DNA from: Calliopsis andreniformis
Taxonomy: Eukaryota > Arthropoda > Insecta > Hymenoptera > Andrenidae
DNA length: 64,000 bases
Assembly (NCBI RefSeq): GCF_051401765.1
Contig: NC_135064.1
Span: 22,356,001 to 22,420,000, forward strand
Direction: 5' to 3'
Shown here: piece by piece, positions 1-12,299 of the stretch
How the letters are laid out: each line of letters starts with the position of its first letter
How positions within the stretch are numbered: the stretch's first letter is position 1
The notes under the pieces: generated by a model
What the model was told of the DNA's origin: nothing
The model's input: only the letters and a program-made list of their open reading frames with translations
Database searches by the model: none
Position numbers and translations under genes: made by a program

Positions 1-1707
1 TGATGCGCGAGGGAGAGGATGTTTTATGGTTTTCAGGAGGTGTAGAGTGACGTTAATTTATTTGAAAAGTTTGTACGTGCAGGAGTTGTTCTGTGAAAAT
101 TTCTCTGTTCTTTTGTCTCTTTTTATGTAGGATTGATTTTTATAGTGCACTAGAGAGTCAGTTTTCTTGTGACTTTAAGGCACAAAATTTAGACATTAAC
201 TTCAATCGCTTGCTGTATGCTTTGTGGAAACATTTATGCGCATTCAAATGAGTTATGACTGATACCTAGCGTTACATATTGTTTTTTCATTCTTAAGTCG
301 TAGGCATATTTTGTTGTTACATAATGCTACTTTGATAAAAAACACTAGTAAAGAATAGAATAACAGTAAACGCTTATTTTACATACTCAGAAGTAAGTTG
401 GACGCCTTACATAAGAAGCTAATTAGCGTTAAAACACATTTGTAAGAGTCATTTGCGAGACGTTTAATGAACGAAAAAGTAACTCAAGCTTAATCATAAT
501 CGAATCACTAGGAAATTCATTCTCTTTGAATTCCGTCTTCAATATTTAAATATTTCTCAATCTTTACAATCTGGATTAATCAAATGGTCAAATTAAGTAC
601 TCGAGATTCTCTTATCACGTTATCGTCCTATCGCCGCAATTAATTACTTTCAAACACAATTTTCTATTATAAAATAAACTCTTCGATTCAACACCTTGAC
701 ACTAACTTATTAATAAATTAGACACGAGTATCTCAAAATCTATAATAAGCCACTTCTATCACAGACACCTATATTAAACGCTAGAGACAAGTATCAATTT
801 CTTTCCCCTATTAATTTCTCGATGTAGCTAGATCTCACTTAGCAATATAAAATTGCTCGACGTCGTTTTGCCAACAAACAGGCGGATAAAAGGGTTTCAC
901 GCGATGTTACATGTGATATTTATTCGCGCGACCTGGAGCACAGAAAAGCCGCGCTGGCTTTACGTAATCGGCAATAAATACGACCGCAATCGATATCTCG
1001 AACTGACACCCATCGTCGAGCCACGCCGAATCGAGAACCATTAAGGATTTTCGACGACCTGCTTCATTCGAGGCTAGCATCTATTCACGTCCGCGTGACA
1101 CGTGATTTTTCCACGTAATCCCGCTCCAGATCGAACCTGGCCGTTCCATAGAATCCACTGTCTCCTATAATGTATCGCCACAGTCAAATTATTAGCATCG
1201 TTTTTTCGAGACGCTCGGGGTTACGTAAGACATCGTTCTAACAGACTATCTCAACGTGAAAGAACGTTTGGTTGCATCGCAGGAATCGTTGAACCGAGTG
1301 GCTTTCAACGAGAATTATAACGTAGCTGGAACTGTGAGTTTATCGTACAGGATGTAATAATAAATCAATAACCTGGTACATTCTCGTAATATTATTATTT
1401 CTAAGTCTTCGACACGTATCTTTTGCGCGACTGCTTTAGGAAAAGTAGCTTTAGAAATATCAGCGACTTCGTTTTCTACAGAATTTTTGAAATACGATCG
1501 AAATTGATTTCTATGAAAACTATTTAATTAATAAACACCAGGGAGGAGGTATTAAAGGAGATATTTAAAAACATATATATTCGGTAAAGAGTACCTAAAA
1601 AATGTAGGAACCACTTCACATCCCTCTTCAAACTTCCACACCCATAATTCTCAAAACTTAGAGAACCCTAGAGAAATGAATTCAGGTCACCGAGCAAACG
1701 ATAATGG

Positions 1708-1722
1708 TTGGCGGGAAACGCC
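1708..1722. promoter_or_regulatory. E2F-like motif, copy 1
   Basis: TTGGCGGGAAACGCC contains the reverse complement of TTTCCCGCC, a textbook E2F core. The identical 15-mer recurs 338 bp downstream. There is no functional evidence. Confidence 0.3.
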
Positions 1723-2045
1723 TTAGGACACCCAGAGTTCTCTAATCATCGTTCCTCAAAAGTTACCACGCCATTCTGAAACTTGCTCTCAGTAATCATA
1801 TCGCTCTGCAACGTTCGATGTCTCTCAGAGTCACGAAGTAGATTCAGAGCATATCTAGCGTCTAGCACGCGTATCTAATAATCAAGCAGGAAACGCTGAA
1901 AGAAACTCAGAGCTCTCCAGGCACACGAAACACGTGTCAAAAGTTACCACTTTGCTCTTGAACTTGTTCGCGGCCATCGTTCTGTCCGCAACGTTTAATT
2001 AGATCGTAACAGGAAAAACGGGATGGTAAGGCGAAGGCATGCCAG

Positions 2046-2060
2046 TTGGCGGGAAACGCC
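2046..2060. promoter_or_regulatory. E2F-like motif, copy 2
   Basis: Exact second copy of the 15-mer at 1708, in the same orientation, at the edge of a GC-rich patch that also holds TTACGTAA at 2112-2119. Confidence 0.3.
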
Positions 2061-3214
2061 CAAAGCAGACCATCTGGGATACACGGTGACCGGTCGATAC
2101 GCGCGGGCCAGTTACGTAAAAGGGAATAATAAGAGAGTCGTACACGCCGAGGAGGCATATTTGCCGAGATAAGATAGAGGCCGAGAGTCACGTGCTCGTC
2201 GTGCTGTCAAACTCCTCTGTTATGTAAACTTCGCGCTTTCCTGGCGATTTGCCATTTATCGGCGGCCGTGGTTCCTCGGCATCGGGCATCCCGATTTATT
2301 TCTGGCGGCGCTTCCACGCGTCGTCGATACCACTGTGCTCCTGCCCTCTCTTATCTTGCGCATCCTGGACCAGCGAAACTGCTTCCTTCCAATGAGATGA
2401 CTCTTGTCTTCTCCTGTATTTTAATCTTGCTTTCGTTCCAGGTCTGAATTTTCAATGAATCGTGCTCTCTGAAGTGATTCCATCGTGTTGTGTATAGTAT
2501 ATTGTATGCTATGATGGTGAATTTGGGTTAATAGAGTGACTTGACTCAGTCTGCGTGACTCTGAATAATTGTTCTAGGAATATGTTTTGTAGAAGTTGGT
2601 TCTTATGTAGGATTTCTTTAATTTTACAGGATTTACCTGTTAACTTAATTTGTGACTGATTTAATTATTTGCAGTGTCACTTTTTGTGGTGATGTAATTG
2701 AGTTTGTTAGTTTCTTGGGATGTCCATTCATCGATAGTAATTGGAAAACTGTAGTGCTAACATTGATAATCAATGAATGATATGTAATGAAAGCTAGGCT
2801 GTTTTTATGGTTGTATTCTAATTAAAATTTTCGTGTGCAATTTTTTCTATGAATTATTCCTGTATATTTTTCTTTCTGATAACTGGGTGCAGTAGATGAG
2901 TTCAATGATGAGACTTGCAATTTTCGATCAAGTGCAGTCATCTTTTAATGAAACTGACAAGTTGAGTGTTTGCGCTAATGAGTACCATAATTGTAATGAG
3001 ACTTGCAATTGAAGAAATGGAAATTTAACGCTTATCGTTGCTCGTAATAATTTACACGAGCTATTTCAACACATCTAGAGCATAGCAAAAGAGTAATTAT
3101 TAGATACTCTACATAGATTTTGCTCTTGTCAGAGAAAATTTAGGTAATTCTATTATCGATATCTCCCACATTCTTAAGCTTGAAAAGATATTTGATATAT
3201 CAAGTAGAGTAATA

Positions 3215-3355
3215 CAGAGGGATCCTCACGCTTGGACACTCAAAAACAGTGGCGCCACAAAGACATCACATGGGCCTCTTAGGACACAATAGAATCCTAC
3301 TGTGATGCTTTGTGGCGGCACTGTATTTGAGTCCCCAAGCGAGAGGATCACCCTG
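3215..3355. mobile_element. 141-bp palindromic MITE, mariner/Tc1-like ends
   Basis: The element starts CAGAGGGATCCTC and ends GAGGATCACCCTG, flanked on both sides by TA as expected for a TA target duplication. The arms are inverted copies over about 55 bp (cttggacactcaaaaacagt, ggcgccacaaagacatcaca, against the complementary right arm), with a ~30-bp spacer. It has no coding capacity, so it would need a transposase in trans. CAGGGTG-type ends are typical of Tc1/mariner MITEs. Confidence 0.75.
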
Positions 3356-6300
3356 TATAACACGTTCACATCGGTCATACTGCCCCAAATCACTTGCATT
3401 CAAGCCACTTGACTAATCTGAACGTGCCTAGACAAAATAGAAACTTGAAAGGATGTTTCAAGTCTCCTAAACCAGCGCGTTCACATTGGTCCAATTACCC
3501 CTTAAATCACTCGCATCGAAACCACTTAAATTCAAGTAACTTGGCTAATCTGAACAAGGCTTTAAGAACGCACAAAATTGCCAGATCCGCTTCTCGCAAA
3601 CAAGCAACCGATAATCACGCGTTTGCGCACGTCGTTTCATAACTGTCGCGATAACGCCGCTGGATCACAAGGACAGCGAACGATGAAAGTTTGACGGTGC
3701 AACGACAGCAGCGGATCGAGCGCCGAGGTCTGGCAGCGTTCGTTCAGTTTTCGGGGGCGTGTGTCAGGCGCCCACAACATCCGACCGCGGATAACAGTTC
3801 CCCTTTTATCGCAGCGGCCAGAGGAAAAGAATATCGCGGTCGCGTTTACATATCAGCGCGTTGAAACCGGAACCACGTTGCCGATCGTTCCCTCGACCGA
3901 TAACGAGTTCCCTTTTCCCTTTGTGCCACCTTGCGCTCGGTGATACGCGCGTTACGTAAACCACTTTGCAGCAAATGGAGCAGTTTTCATTTCGAAGGTT
4001 TAGGATTTATAGCAGAGGAACTGTGCGGTTGTTGTATGCGAATATTGCTTTGGAGTGGAATTTAGAAGTAGGCCAAGGTACTTGGGATTGAATATGGCGG
4101 AGATCAAATCTGGTGGATGTCGTCCCCTCTATTGGGGATTTTATGGAAAGGATTCGCTGGTGAACTAGATATTTTCTGTTTAGTAGGGTTGTACTTGTTT
4201 ATTGACATGTTTTACAGAGGCACGCTGTTTCCAAAAATCGAAATACTGTTTTGGTATTTGGATAGAGGTTCTTGATTACTTTTATAATGTCTTGATAGAA
4301 GATCGAAGGTGGATTCAAGCTTCCTTGAGACTATTCAAAGTCTTCTCAACATACCTACCACTGATTGCAAACCACAAACTACATATTCCAAACAGGAATA
4401 TGCAAACATTTCTGTTAGGACCTAAGAATACAACTATCAGTCACTCCAAGAAGCAACTCCACCCTACCATTCGCAAAAGGGGTGCAAAATATATGCCCTG
4501 GGGAATGTCAAATATTTTCCAGTAATTGAATTTCGGTTGAAACCTTACGCCATATTCGGACGTTTCTACATACCACTACCATATACACATCATGGTACCC
4601 ACGAGCGTGCCAACTCAACCTCACCACGCTTGATACGTATCCTCGTAAATTTCCCCACGCGCGGTATCTATTTCCACGTTATGAGGTCGTCGGGATTAAT
4701 TTGTAATTGGTCGGATATATTTGCGAACGTTATTTATTATTACTGCGTTTCAGGAACGATTTACGCTCGACGAGCCTGCTCGCGCGAGCCAGCCCGTGGG
4801 AAATGGGTGCTCCAGACGTTTCTTGAATTAGAAAATTACGATCGATGAATAAACACGCGGCTGATAAATTCGGGGACGGTTACGTCACCGAAATCGAAAG
4901 AAAAATCCGCGGGAATTCCGTGGATGGAGATTTGGAACCTGGCCAGGGAAAAATTTGCGCGCGAATCTGCTCCAAATAAGCGAGGGGCCCAACGTCGACG
5001 TTCTCGTTTCGAACAATGTCTGTCTTACGGAACGATGATCACTGATAGCGGCGGTGATACGAAAGTTGCCGAGTTTTTCGCGAATCGAAAGTTCTGTCGA
5101 CTTGAAACGCGTACCATATGCTATGGGCTATCCATTTCCATGTTAAATCCGGAGTTGACAAGATTAAACTGTTCCACGTACCCAGTAAGCCTCAACTTGT
5201 TGCCAAGTTTGCGGCTGAGGTAAACACCTGTAACCGGTCGCCAGAGAAAAATCGTGATTCTGGATTGCGCGAGTGATATTCGGAATAAGTGATATAGCGT
5301 TATTATCGAAGTGGGTTTCGTAACGCGATCTTCGTAGCAAGCGTGACTGGGGAGACATTTCTGAGTGGACAGTTTTCGGTTGTCGAGGATTAATGCTGTA
5401 CTTGAGAGCCAGACTGGCTTATGTTTATTTTTTTAGAGGTAAGATTTGAGCAAGATCTTACTCCTTTTTTCATTTTATTAGATTAACAGGAATTTAGTTA
5501 AGTCATGTTGTGAGTGAAAGAAGTTTAATAGTATAAACTGCTTCAAATACTGTGTTAAGAAGAATGCTGTCCTGGAAAATGGTAAAAAAGGACTTGAGTC
5601 ACGTTGACTCTTAGGTATAGAATAGTTAATATGAGGAATGGCTTTTTAAAGGTGTAGGGTAAAAGAGATTTATGCTTCAAAATTATTTTGAATCGTTAAG
5701 TTCTGGTCTACTCATCCACGTTCGTGTTTGATGTGAAGTTATCGCTTACTCTAGCATGTAAATAGTGATCGTTTCTAACAGAAGATTGATTTGTAACGAT
5801 TATTACGGTTATTTATGTGTGAATGGTAATGTACGTTAAACAGATTGGAGTTTATTTTGAATAATTAAGCTGTTATTTAGTATTTTAATGTTTGAGGCAA
5901 TATTCGAGGTATGTGATGGAGTTGTGAATTATTTGTATAGAAATTATAGTTCAATGATGTTTTTCACTCTTCGTTAATGTTTAAGTGAAATTGGTGAGTG
6001 ACATTTCATCATTTCAGCAAATAATTGATGAATGAAGGAGGTCGATGTTCCTCTAATTAATTTTCCAGTACCTTTAGTGCTTCGTTCAACGGAATTTATA
6101 TTTTTTTTAGAAGGATCTATAAAATCGTGTCTTGTTTAGCTTCCTGAATCAAGTGTCTTAACATTAAGAATTTTAAATATTCAACATGTCATAACGAATT
6201 TAAAAATGAAAGCCCATCTAAAAATATTCTACATTATGTAATTTTTCAAGACAAGAATATATAGTTTTTGGTCACTTTAAGATTGAAATCACTACAAAAG

Positions 6301-6459
6301 TGATGAAACTTGCAAAAAATCAGGAATATCTCTGAAATTCTAAAAAAAAACGTTTAACGAACCTTAAAACTATTAAAAAATTGTTACACCTAAAAATAAT
6401 ATATTTTCAATAATAAGAACTATCCCTCCCAGAAAACAGAACTTGAAAAACAATATAAA
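3356..6459. other. Gene-less stretch
   Basis: No supported gene. CpG-richer segments lie at 3.6-3.95 and 4.6-5.35 kb, with TTACGTAA at 3952-3959. The end of the stretch contains one copy of a dispersed repeat. Confidence 0.5.
6103..6341 (+). repeat. Dispersed ~240-bp repeat, copy 1
   Basis: Matches 10004-10241 in the same orientation along nearly its full length (shared blocks: taaaatcgtgtctt, attaagaattttaaatatt, aatttttcaagacaagaata). The copies are clearly diverged. There is no open frame or obvious terminal repeat. Confidence 0.7.
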
Positions 6460-7095
6460 GATACACTCTCTAAAAATATGTACTTAAATCAGTCTCATTT
6501 CTCTGTCAAAAATTTCCATGAATTTCGGAACACGCTAAATCCCCATCTAAAGACTCTTAAAAAACCCTAGAACTTCAGATGTTCGAAATCTTTGAAATCC
6601 CCTCCCTTGGCTCACGAATTTGATCACTCTAAAAAAATATGTACTTAAATCAATCTCATTTCTCTGTCAAAAATTTCCATGAATTTCGGAGCACGCTAAA
6701 TCCCCATCCAAAGACTTAAAAAACCCTAAAATTCCAGATGTTCGAAATCTTTGAAGTCCCCTCCCTTGGCTCACGAACTTGATCACTCTCAAAAAATATG
6801 TACTTAAATCAATCTCATTTCTCTGTAAAAAATTTCCATGAATTTCGGAGCACGCTAAATCCCCATCCAAAGACTTAAAAAACCCTAGAATTCCAGATGT
6901 TCGAAATCTTTGAAGTCCCCTCCCTTGGCTCACGAACTTGATCACTCTCAAAAAATATGTACTTAAATCAATCTCATTTCCCTATCAAAATTTCCATGAA
7001 TTTCGGAGCACTTTAAATCCCCATCCAAAGACTTAAAAAACCCTAGAATTCCAGATGTTCGAAATCCTTGAAGTCCCCTCCCTTGGGCCACGAAT
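6460..7095. repeat. 159-bp tandem satellite, four copies
   Basis: Unit boundaries taken at gat(c/a)cactct fall at 6460, 6622, 6781 and 6940, giving periods of 162, 159 and 159 bp. The last copy fades out near 7095. Copies 2 and 3 are nearly identical, the outer two more diverged. Since 159 is a multiple of three, one minus-strand frame stays open through the array and repeats a 53-residue peptide; I regard this as a by-product. Confidence 0.9.
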
Positions 7096-9837
7096 TTGAG
7101 TCGCACAGTGGCGAAGGATCAGAAGCTCGGAAAACAGAAGCCAACCACGTGGCGAGGCAACGGTTCGCGCGTCGCGTAACAGCAGAGCACGGGCCGAATC
7201 TATTCGGTTGTAGAGATCGGTCGGCCGATTACGTAACGATAGATTTATATAAATGGTTACGTTGACACTAGAGCCCCGGCCGTAGCTGCCTCGGCCATCG
7301 TTATATTATCTAACGAGGAGCACCGCTCGGAGGTATGTACGCCCGATACACACCGTTCCTCTCGTCGATGAAAACCGCCGCGACACGAGAGCCCCTCCGC
7401 TCGGCCCAGTCGGCTGTTCCGCCGCGGGAATTTTTCATTCAGCCGCCGCGCCGCGCCGCTGCCTCGCCTTTTCGCCCGTTTTCACCCGTGCACGATGGAA
7501 AACCGAGGCCTCGTCGATCGATCGGCTGGAAAACGCGTGGATTTCGTCAGGTTCTGCCTGCATGCGCGACACTTTCGCTCGGTGGTACGCAGGCGCGCAG
7601 GGTCGACGTTTCTGTCAATTACATAATAAAAAGCGTTATGTAAGGACGAGCGCTACGCATAAACGTGGCCACCGCTCGACGACGACCGAACGAAATTAAT
7701 CGGTTCGATCTTAGAACGGTGGATACGTGGCGGAATAACGACGCGACGCGTAGAAGCCTGAATGGGGATCGGGATTCGGAGGGAATTATTTTTTGGGTCA
7801 ATGGACTGCTCAACCTTCGGGGCTTCCAATTCTCATTTCATGCGAAATTCTTGGGAATAGATGGCCCAGGTTGCCAGGAGAATTTTTTTCTTATCGTGTC
7901 TGCTGCTGTGGGTAATTGCATCGGTATTTCGAAGAGTGTTGTATACAATTTTTGTACATATATTTTCCTGAGGATACTCGAAATATCGAAAGTTTACTCT
8001 TTAATCTAGCTCTGTACTTAAATATTCTAATATGTTTGAAATGGTAGTACACTCCTCTGGACAACGATCCTAGCTACCATAATCAATATACGATAGAATA
8101 CAATACAGTACAATTCCCAAGCTCTCTTTCAATTGCTCAAGAACGAGAGGAACACTAAATAGCAATAATAGTAGCTCGATATATCAGAAACCTCTTAAGT
8201 GATCCTCCAGGTGACACATCAACAATCCCAGAGGAAAGTGTTCTCGCTGATATTTGCTTCAAAGTATGTACACAAGGCTTCCTGTTACACTAGTGTAGGA
8301 TTGTAGAACGTATCGAGTGTTTTTTTAATCGAGCATACGTGAGAAACGTACGTGGACACGCTGCAACCACTTCTGATTCACGAGGAGTAGGATGATTTCA
8401 TTGAAGGCCTGGTATAACTGGTTTGTTATTGGTCGCGTTCGTTTGCGATTAGTTACCGTGCCGGAAGAGGTGTTCTTGATGCGGGCTTGTGTTCGATGGA
8501 CTCCTGTTAAACGTTTCATTTCATCTTGCAGGAGTCGACAGTCATCGTTGATGCCTCTCAATGGCTGCTTTCGGAGCGAAGTTAGGAAATTGGTGGGTGA
8601 TTAGCGGATGATGGGTTGCTCGATCCAGTCGTTGAGGATTTATTGTGCAGTTTCAGGAGGGTCTGGGGTTTCAAGTTTGCAGAGTTAGGGATTAGAGAAG
8701 GGAGTAATGAAAGGTTACGGAACTTATTATTTACTGTTCAGGGCAGATGAGTTTTTAGTTGATACTCTGAATTAGAATATGCAACTTGAGGAGGAGGATT
8801 ATTTGCTGGTTACTGCGTGCGAATGGTAATGATGTGGTGTGTGGAAGCAGAGGAGCGATTGTCTTGGCTGAGCGTTTTGTTGATCATGGAACAACTCTAG
8901 GAAAACTCTAGGGCAACTCTGAAACTCTCAAAACTATTTGAGTACTATGTTGCACTAAAGGAAGATACAAGATATTTTAAGTTATCTAAAGATGCAAGAA
9001 ACTCAATCTCATATTTTTCTGTAGTTACTGCCTTTCTCCATAGTTGGACAGTATATACGTTCTAATATCTTCAAGCTGTAATTCCTACTTACTAAAAACG
9101 ATATTACATGATCTACCTCGAGTCTGAAGCAAAGCAAACCCCCAATAAAAATGATCTCATCCCTAACAACAAAATGAAAACCCCAAAAATTAACTTCCAG
9201 AAGCTAAGACAGCCTAACAGCATTACAATAAATTTTCAAATTCAATCCAGTCCCTCTTTGTCAATCCTAATTGGAATATCGATTCAATCACTCCTCGCAA
9301 AGTAACAAGAGGACGTGCTTAAAAGTCACACCTCCCATGCCGAAAGTCTCCAGCCAGAGTTAGAAGTCCTGGCTTCAGGAAGTCATTACCGATAGGAAGT
9401 AATCCAGACTTCGAAGGGATTACGTGACTTCAAGGCGAGTCCACGATTACTCCGTAAGCCGTACCCAGTCGTCGATTATCTCTCGTAAGCTACTGTTACG
9501 TTCGAGCCGCGTTCTAGCTCGGGCAGCTCGAGGCCCATCCATTTCTGATCGTTCGATTTCGAAAAGGGCCGCGGCGAGAGGTTACTGCATTTACATTTTC
9601 TCCCTCGGTCGGCTATCGTGCACGTCGATTGCTTCGAAGAAGTGGAGAACACTGCAGCTGAAGTGGTCGACGTCAAGGAGGCCGGGAGAGTAGGTCAGAG
9701 ACAGCCAGGAAACTCGATCGAACGAAAGCATCAGCGGGCCGGCACTTGACCGTGAAAAATGGCTGTGTGCCTGTGCAAAGCGGAGCGGAGAGGCCGAGCA
9801 GCCGGCGAGCCTCGCTGCCCTGCCTTGGAGAAAGCTG
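7096..9837. other. CpG-rich island then AT-rich gene-less stretch
   Basis: 7.1-7.8 kb is CpG-rich, with open frames in several registers on both strands and a TATA-like tttatataaatg near 7247. TTACGTAA (7229-7236) and TTATGTAA (7636-7643) are present. A second GC-rich patch lies at 9.42-9.84 kb. No recognisable protein. Confidence 0.45.
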
Positions 9838-10405
9838 TCTCTATTTCTTCCCCACCTAATACACGCGAAGACAGCAATTTCAGCGATGACAGTTGGAAAC
9901 GGCTATGAAAGCTCGAGAATTATTGGCTGAGATTTTTCTGTCGAGACCTTGGAGACCTTGTGGACAAGTTGGTAGAGATAGGTGGAAACTGAAGGAGGAG
10001 TAATTTTTTAGAAGGAAGCATAAAATCGTGTCTTCTTTGAGTTCCTTAATCAAGGGTCCTAATATTAAGAATTTTAAATATTTAACATGGCGTAACGAAT
10101 TTGAAAATGAAACCATTCATGAATAGGGTACACAATGCAATTTTTCAAGACAAGAATATGCAGCTTTCGGTCACTTTGGGACTATAATAGCTTTAAAAAT
10201 TATGAAACTTGCAAGAAATTACGACTGTTTTGGAAATCTTAGCTGTTTATTTCTTCCTCACCTAATGCACGTGAAGATAGTAATTTCAGCGATGACAGTT
10301 GGAAATGGCTATGAAAGTTCGAGAATTATTGGCTGAGATTTTTCTGTCGAGACCTTGGAGACCTTGTGGACAAGTTGATAGAAATAGGTGGAAACTGAGG
10401 GAGGG
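9838..10405 (+). repeat. Direct repeat flanking a dispersed element
   Basis: A ~155-bp block at about 9838-9997 recurs at about 10245-10405 with high identity (agaattattggctgagatt; tctgtcgagaccttggagac). The dispersed repeat at 10004-10241 sits between the two copies. The layout could be a partial tandem duplication of a 407-bp unit or a small element with long direct terminal repeats. Confidence 0.75.
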
Positions 10406-11725
10406 AACTGTGGCTCTTTTGTTGTACACTGTTCGCGTGGTGTTAGTAAAGTGGATTTCTGTTATATTAGTAAATTAAAGTGGAGCGCGATGGACCTCGA
10501 CCTCCTAATACAGTTAACGATTGGAACTTTACTTACGAGGTGTTAGCTTCGAGCCACGCCATTAGGTAATGTCAATGTCAACGTATGAAGCTTCGATAGA
10601 AAATTTTCCGAGATTTATTACATTGCCCCGAATAGTAATTGAAGCTTGAATATATGTGCAATATGGACCATAATTATTACTCCAAAATATTGACTAATTT
10701 TTTTTCCACCCTGAGTACTACTGAATAGATATTTCCAACGTAGTAGGCTGTACCTTTAGAGATGTGACAGAGCTATCTTGAAAAATTGTCATTACTGTTC
10801 ATTTAAGGTAGAACTGCCATGTCAAGAGAGAATGCGATTTGTCACGGACAAGAGAGTTGCCTAAATGCCTAGAAAGTAGAATTGGAAAGCAGAAAACGGG
10901 CAACAAAGAAAATGCAAGAAATTCGCGTTACATGTGTAGATACTTACATAGTTGTTGCTAATTTCCAATCGTATTATGTTATTACGCAGGAGTAAAACGA
11001 TTTTTATGGTTACACAAGCTACAAGTTATTTCAGTAGCGAACGTAATGACGTAAAATGGGATTCAATTTGTAAAACGATCAGAAGACATCCAATCGTTGC
11101 CGGCGAACCTATCGCTTATTATACCTGCAAAGTGTAGTTACATAATGTTACCGTTTACAACGAGCGTGACACGTTGGTGAAACGTGTCAGCTGGCGATAA
11201 ACAATGATTTCCGCGCTCCGGTTCGGAGAATTCTACGGTCATACTATTCTTTGTGGCGATCGTCACGACTTTCTACGCGTCTTCGTTCATTGTCTGTACG
11301 AATCGCTTAAATTTAGAAACCAAACACGAATCTCTCAAGATATTAAAAGCGTTTGATCGAGCTTCTCCACATTTAGCATCTGATATTTTATTCAAATTTA
11401 AAAGATTGGGATTTCGAAGTTAAACTTTGAGCGTTAGGTAGGTAGAGTTGCATATATTGTGTTCTCAACTTTAAAGTGTAATGATTCAACTTCGATGAAA
11501 GCATAACCATATATCTACAGAATAAAAAATTGAAAACATAATTAGAATTGTCACCATGCACGTAGAATAAATGGTAAGTGTACGTAAAATATATATTATT
11601 CCATGTCGCTGGAATTTTGTAAATATGGCAGTTTCTGATACTGTATAGAGTTCTAGAATTGATACAAAGTACGAGATTTCCACAATTTCTACAACTGAAC
11701 ACTTGAGGATTCAACGATTGACGAA

Positions 11726-11985
11726 TTTGAAAATTCGAAAATTTGAGGATTTGAATATTTGAAAACCTCAAAATTCAAAACTTGAAAATTTGAAAATATG
11801 AGAATTTAAAAGTTTAATAATTTGAAAATTTGAAAGTTTGAAAATTTGAAAATTTGAAAATTTGAAAGTTTGAAAATTTGAAAGTTTAAAAATTTGAAAG
11901 TTTGAAAATTTGAAAGTTTAAAAATTTGAAAGTTTGAAAATTTGAAAATTGAAAAACTTAAGGATTTAAGAATTTGAAAATTCGA
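11726..11985. repeat. 8-bp tandem array (TTTGAAAA)n
   Basis: An array of tttgaaaa and tttgaaag units with occasional slips. It reads through without stops in long stretches and yields artefactual NFQIFKFS-like peptides on the minus strand. Related arrays lie at 17.3, 31.4 and 39.1 kb. Confidence 0.85.
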
Positions 11986-12299
11986 AATCACTTGCAACAA
12001 GAAAAAGAATGATAGATAAATGAGATGGTAATGTCTCAAACTAACTATAGCCAGTGCGAAAACCATAATTACGTATTACCAAACACCTTCGTATCCGTTA
12101 GCCACAGCCAGCAACGAAATCGCCGAAGTGATTCATAATTTCTGAAGAAAATCGCACGAAACCGAAAGAATCTGCGTTTCACGATATTCCCAACGATCGG
12201 CGCATCTTTCACAACAGCACGAAAACGGTTGCCTCTTTGTTCCCAAGACGTGCTGGTCGTTAGCCGTTTTCAGCCGCGCACTGGCAGTTCCATTGCGTA

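Larger units (their letters stand above)
1..3214. other. Intergenic or distal intronic sequence, no gene seen
   Basis: AT-rich DNA with GC-richer patches near 0.9-1.1 and 2.0-2.35 kb. Short open frames here have no family resemblance. Two TTGGCGGGAAACGCC motifs, a diverged local duplication and several TTAYGTAA sites are present. Confidence 0.6.

Noticed and set aside
6667..6951. Minus-strand frame with a repeated 53-residue peptide
   Set aside because: It is the translation of the 159-bp satellite; the period is a multiple of three, so openness is expected without coding.
11806..12066. Minus frame reading NFQIFKFSNFQ repeats (and similar at 39118-39375)
   Set aside because: Translation of the 8-bp A+T array; low complexity and no family match.
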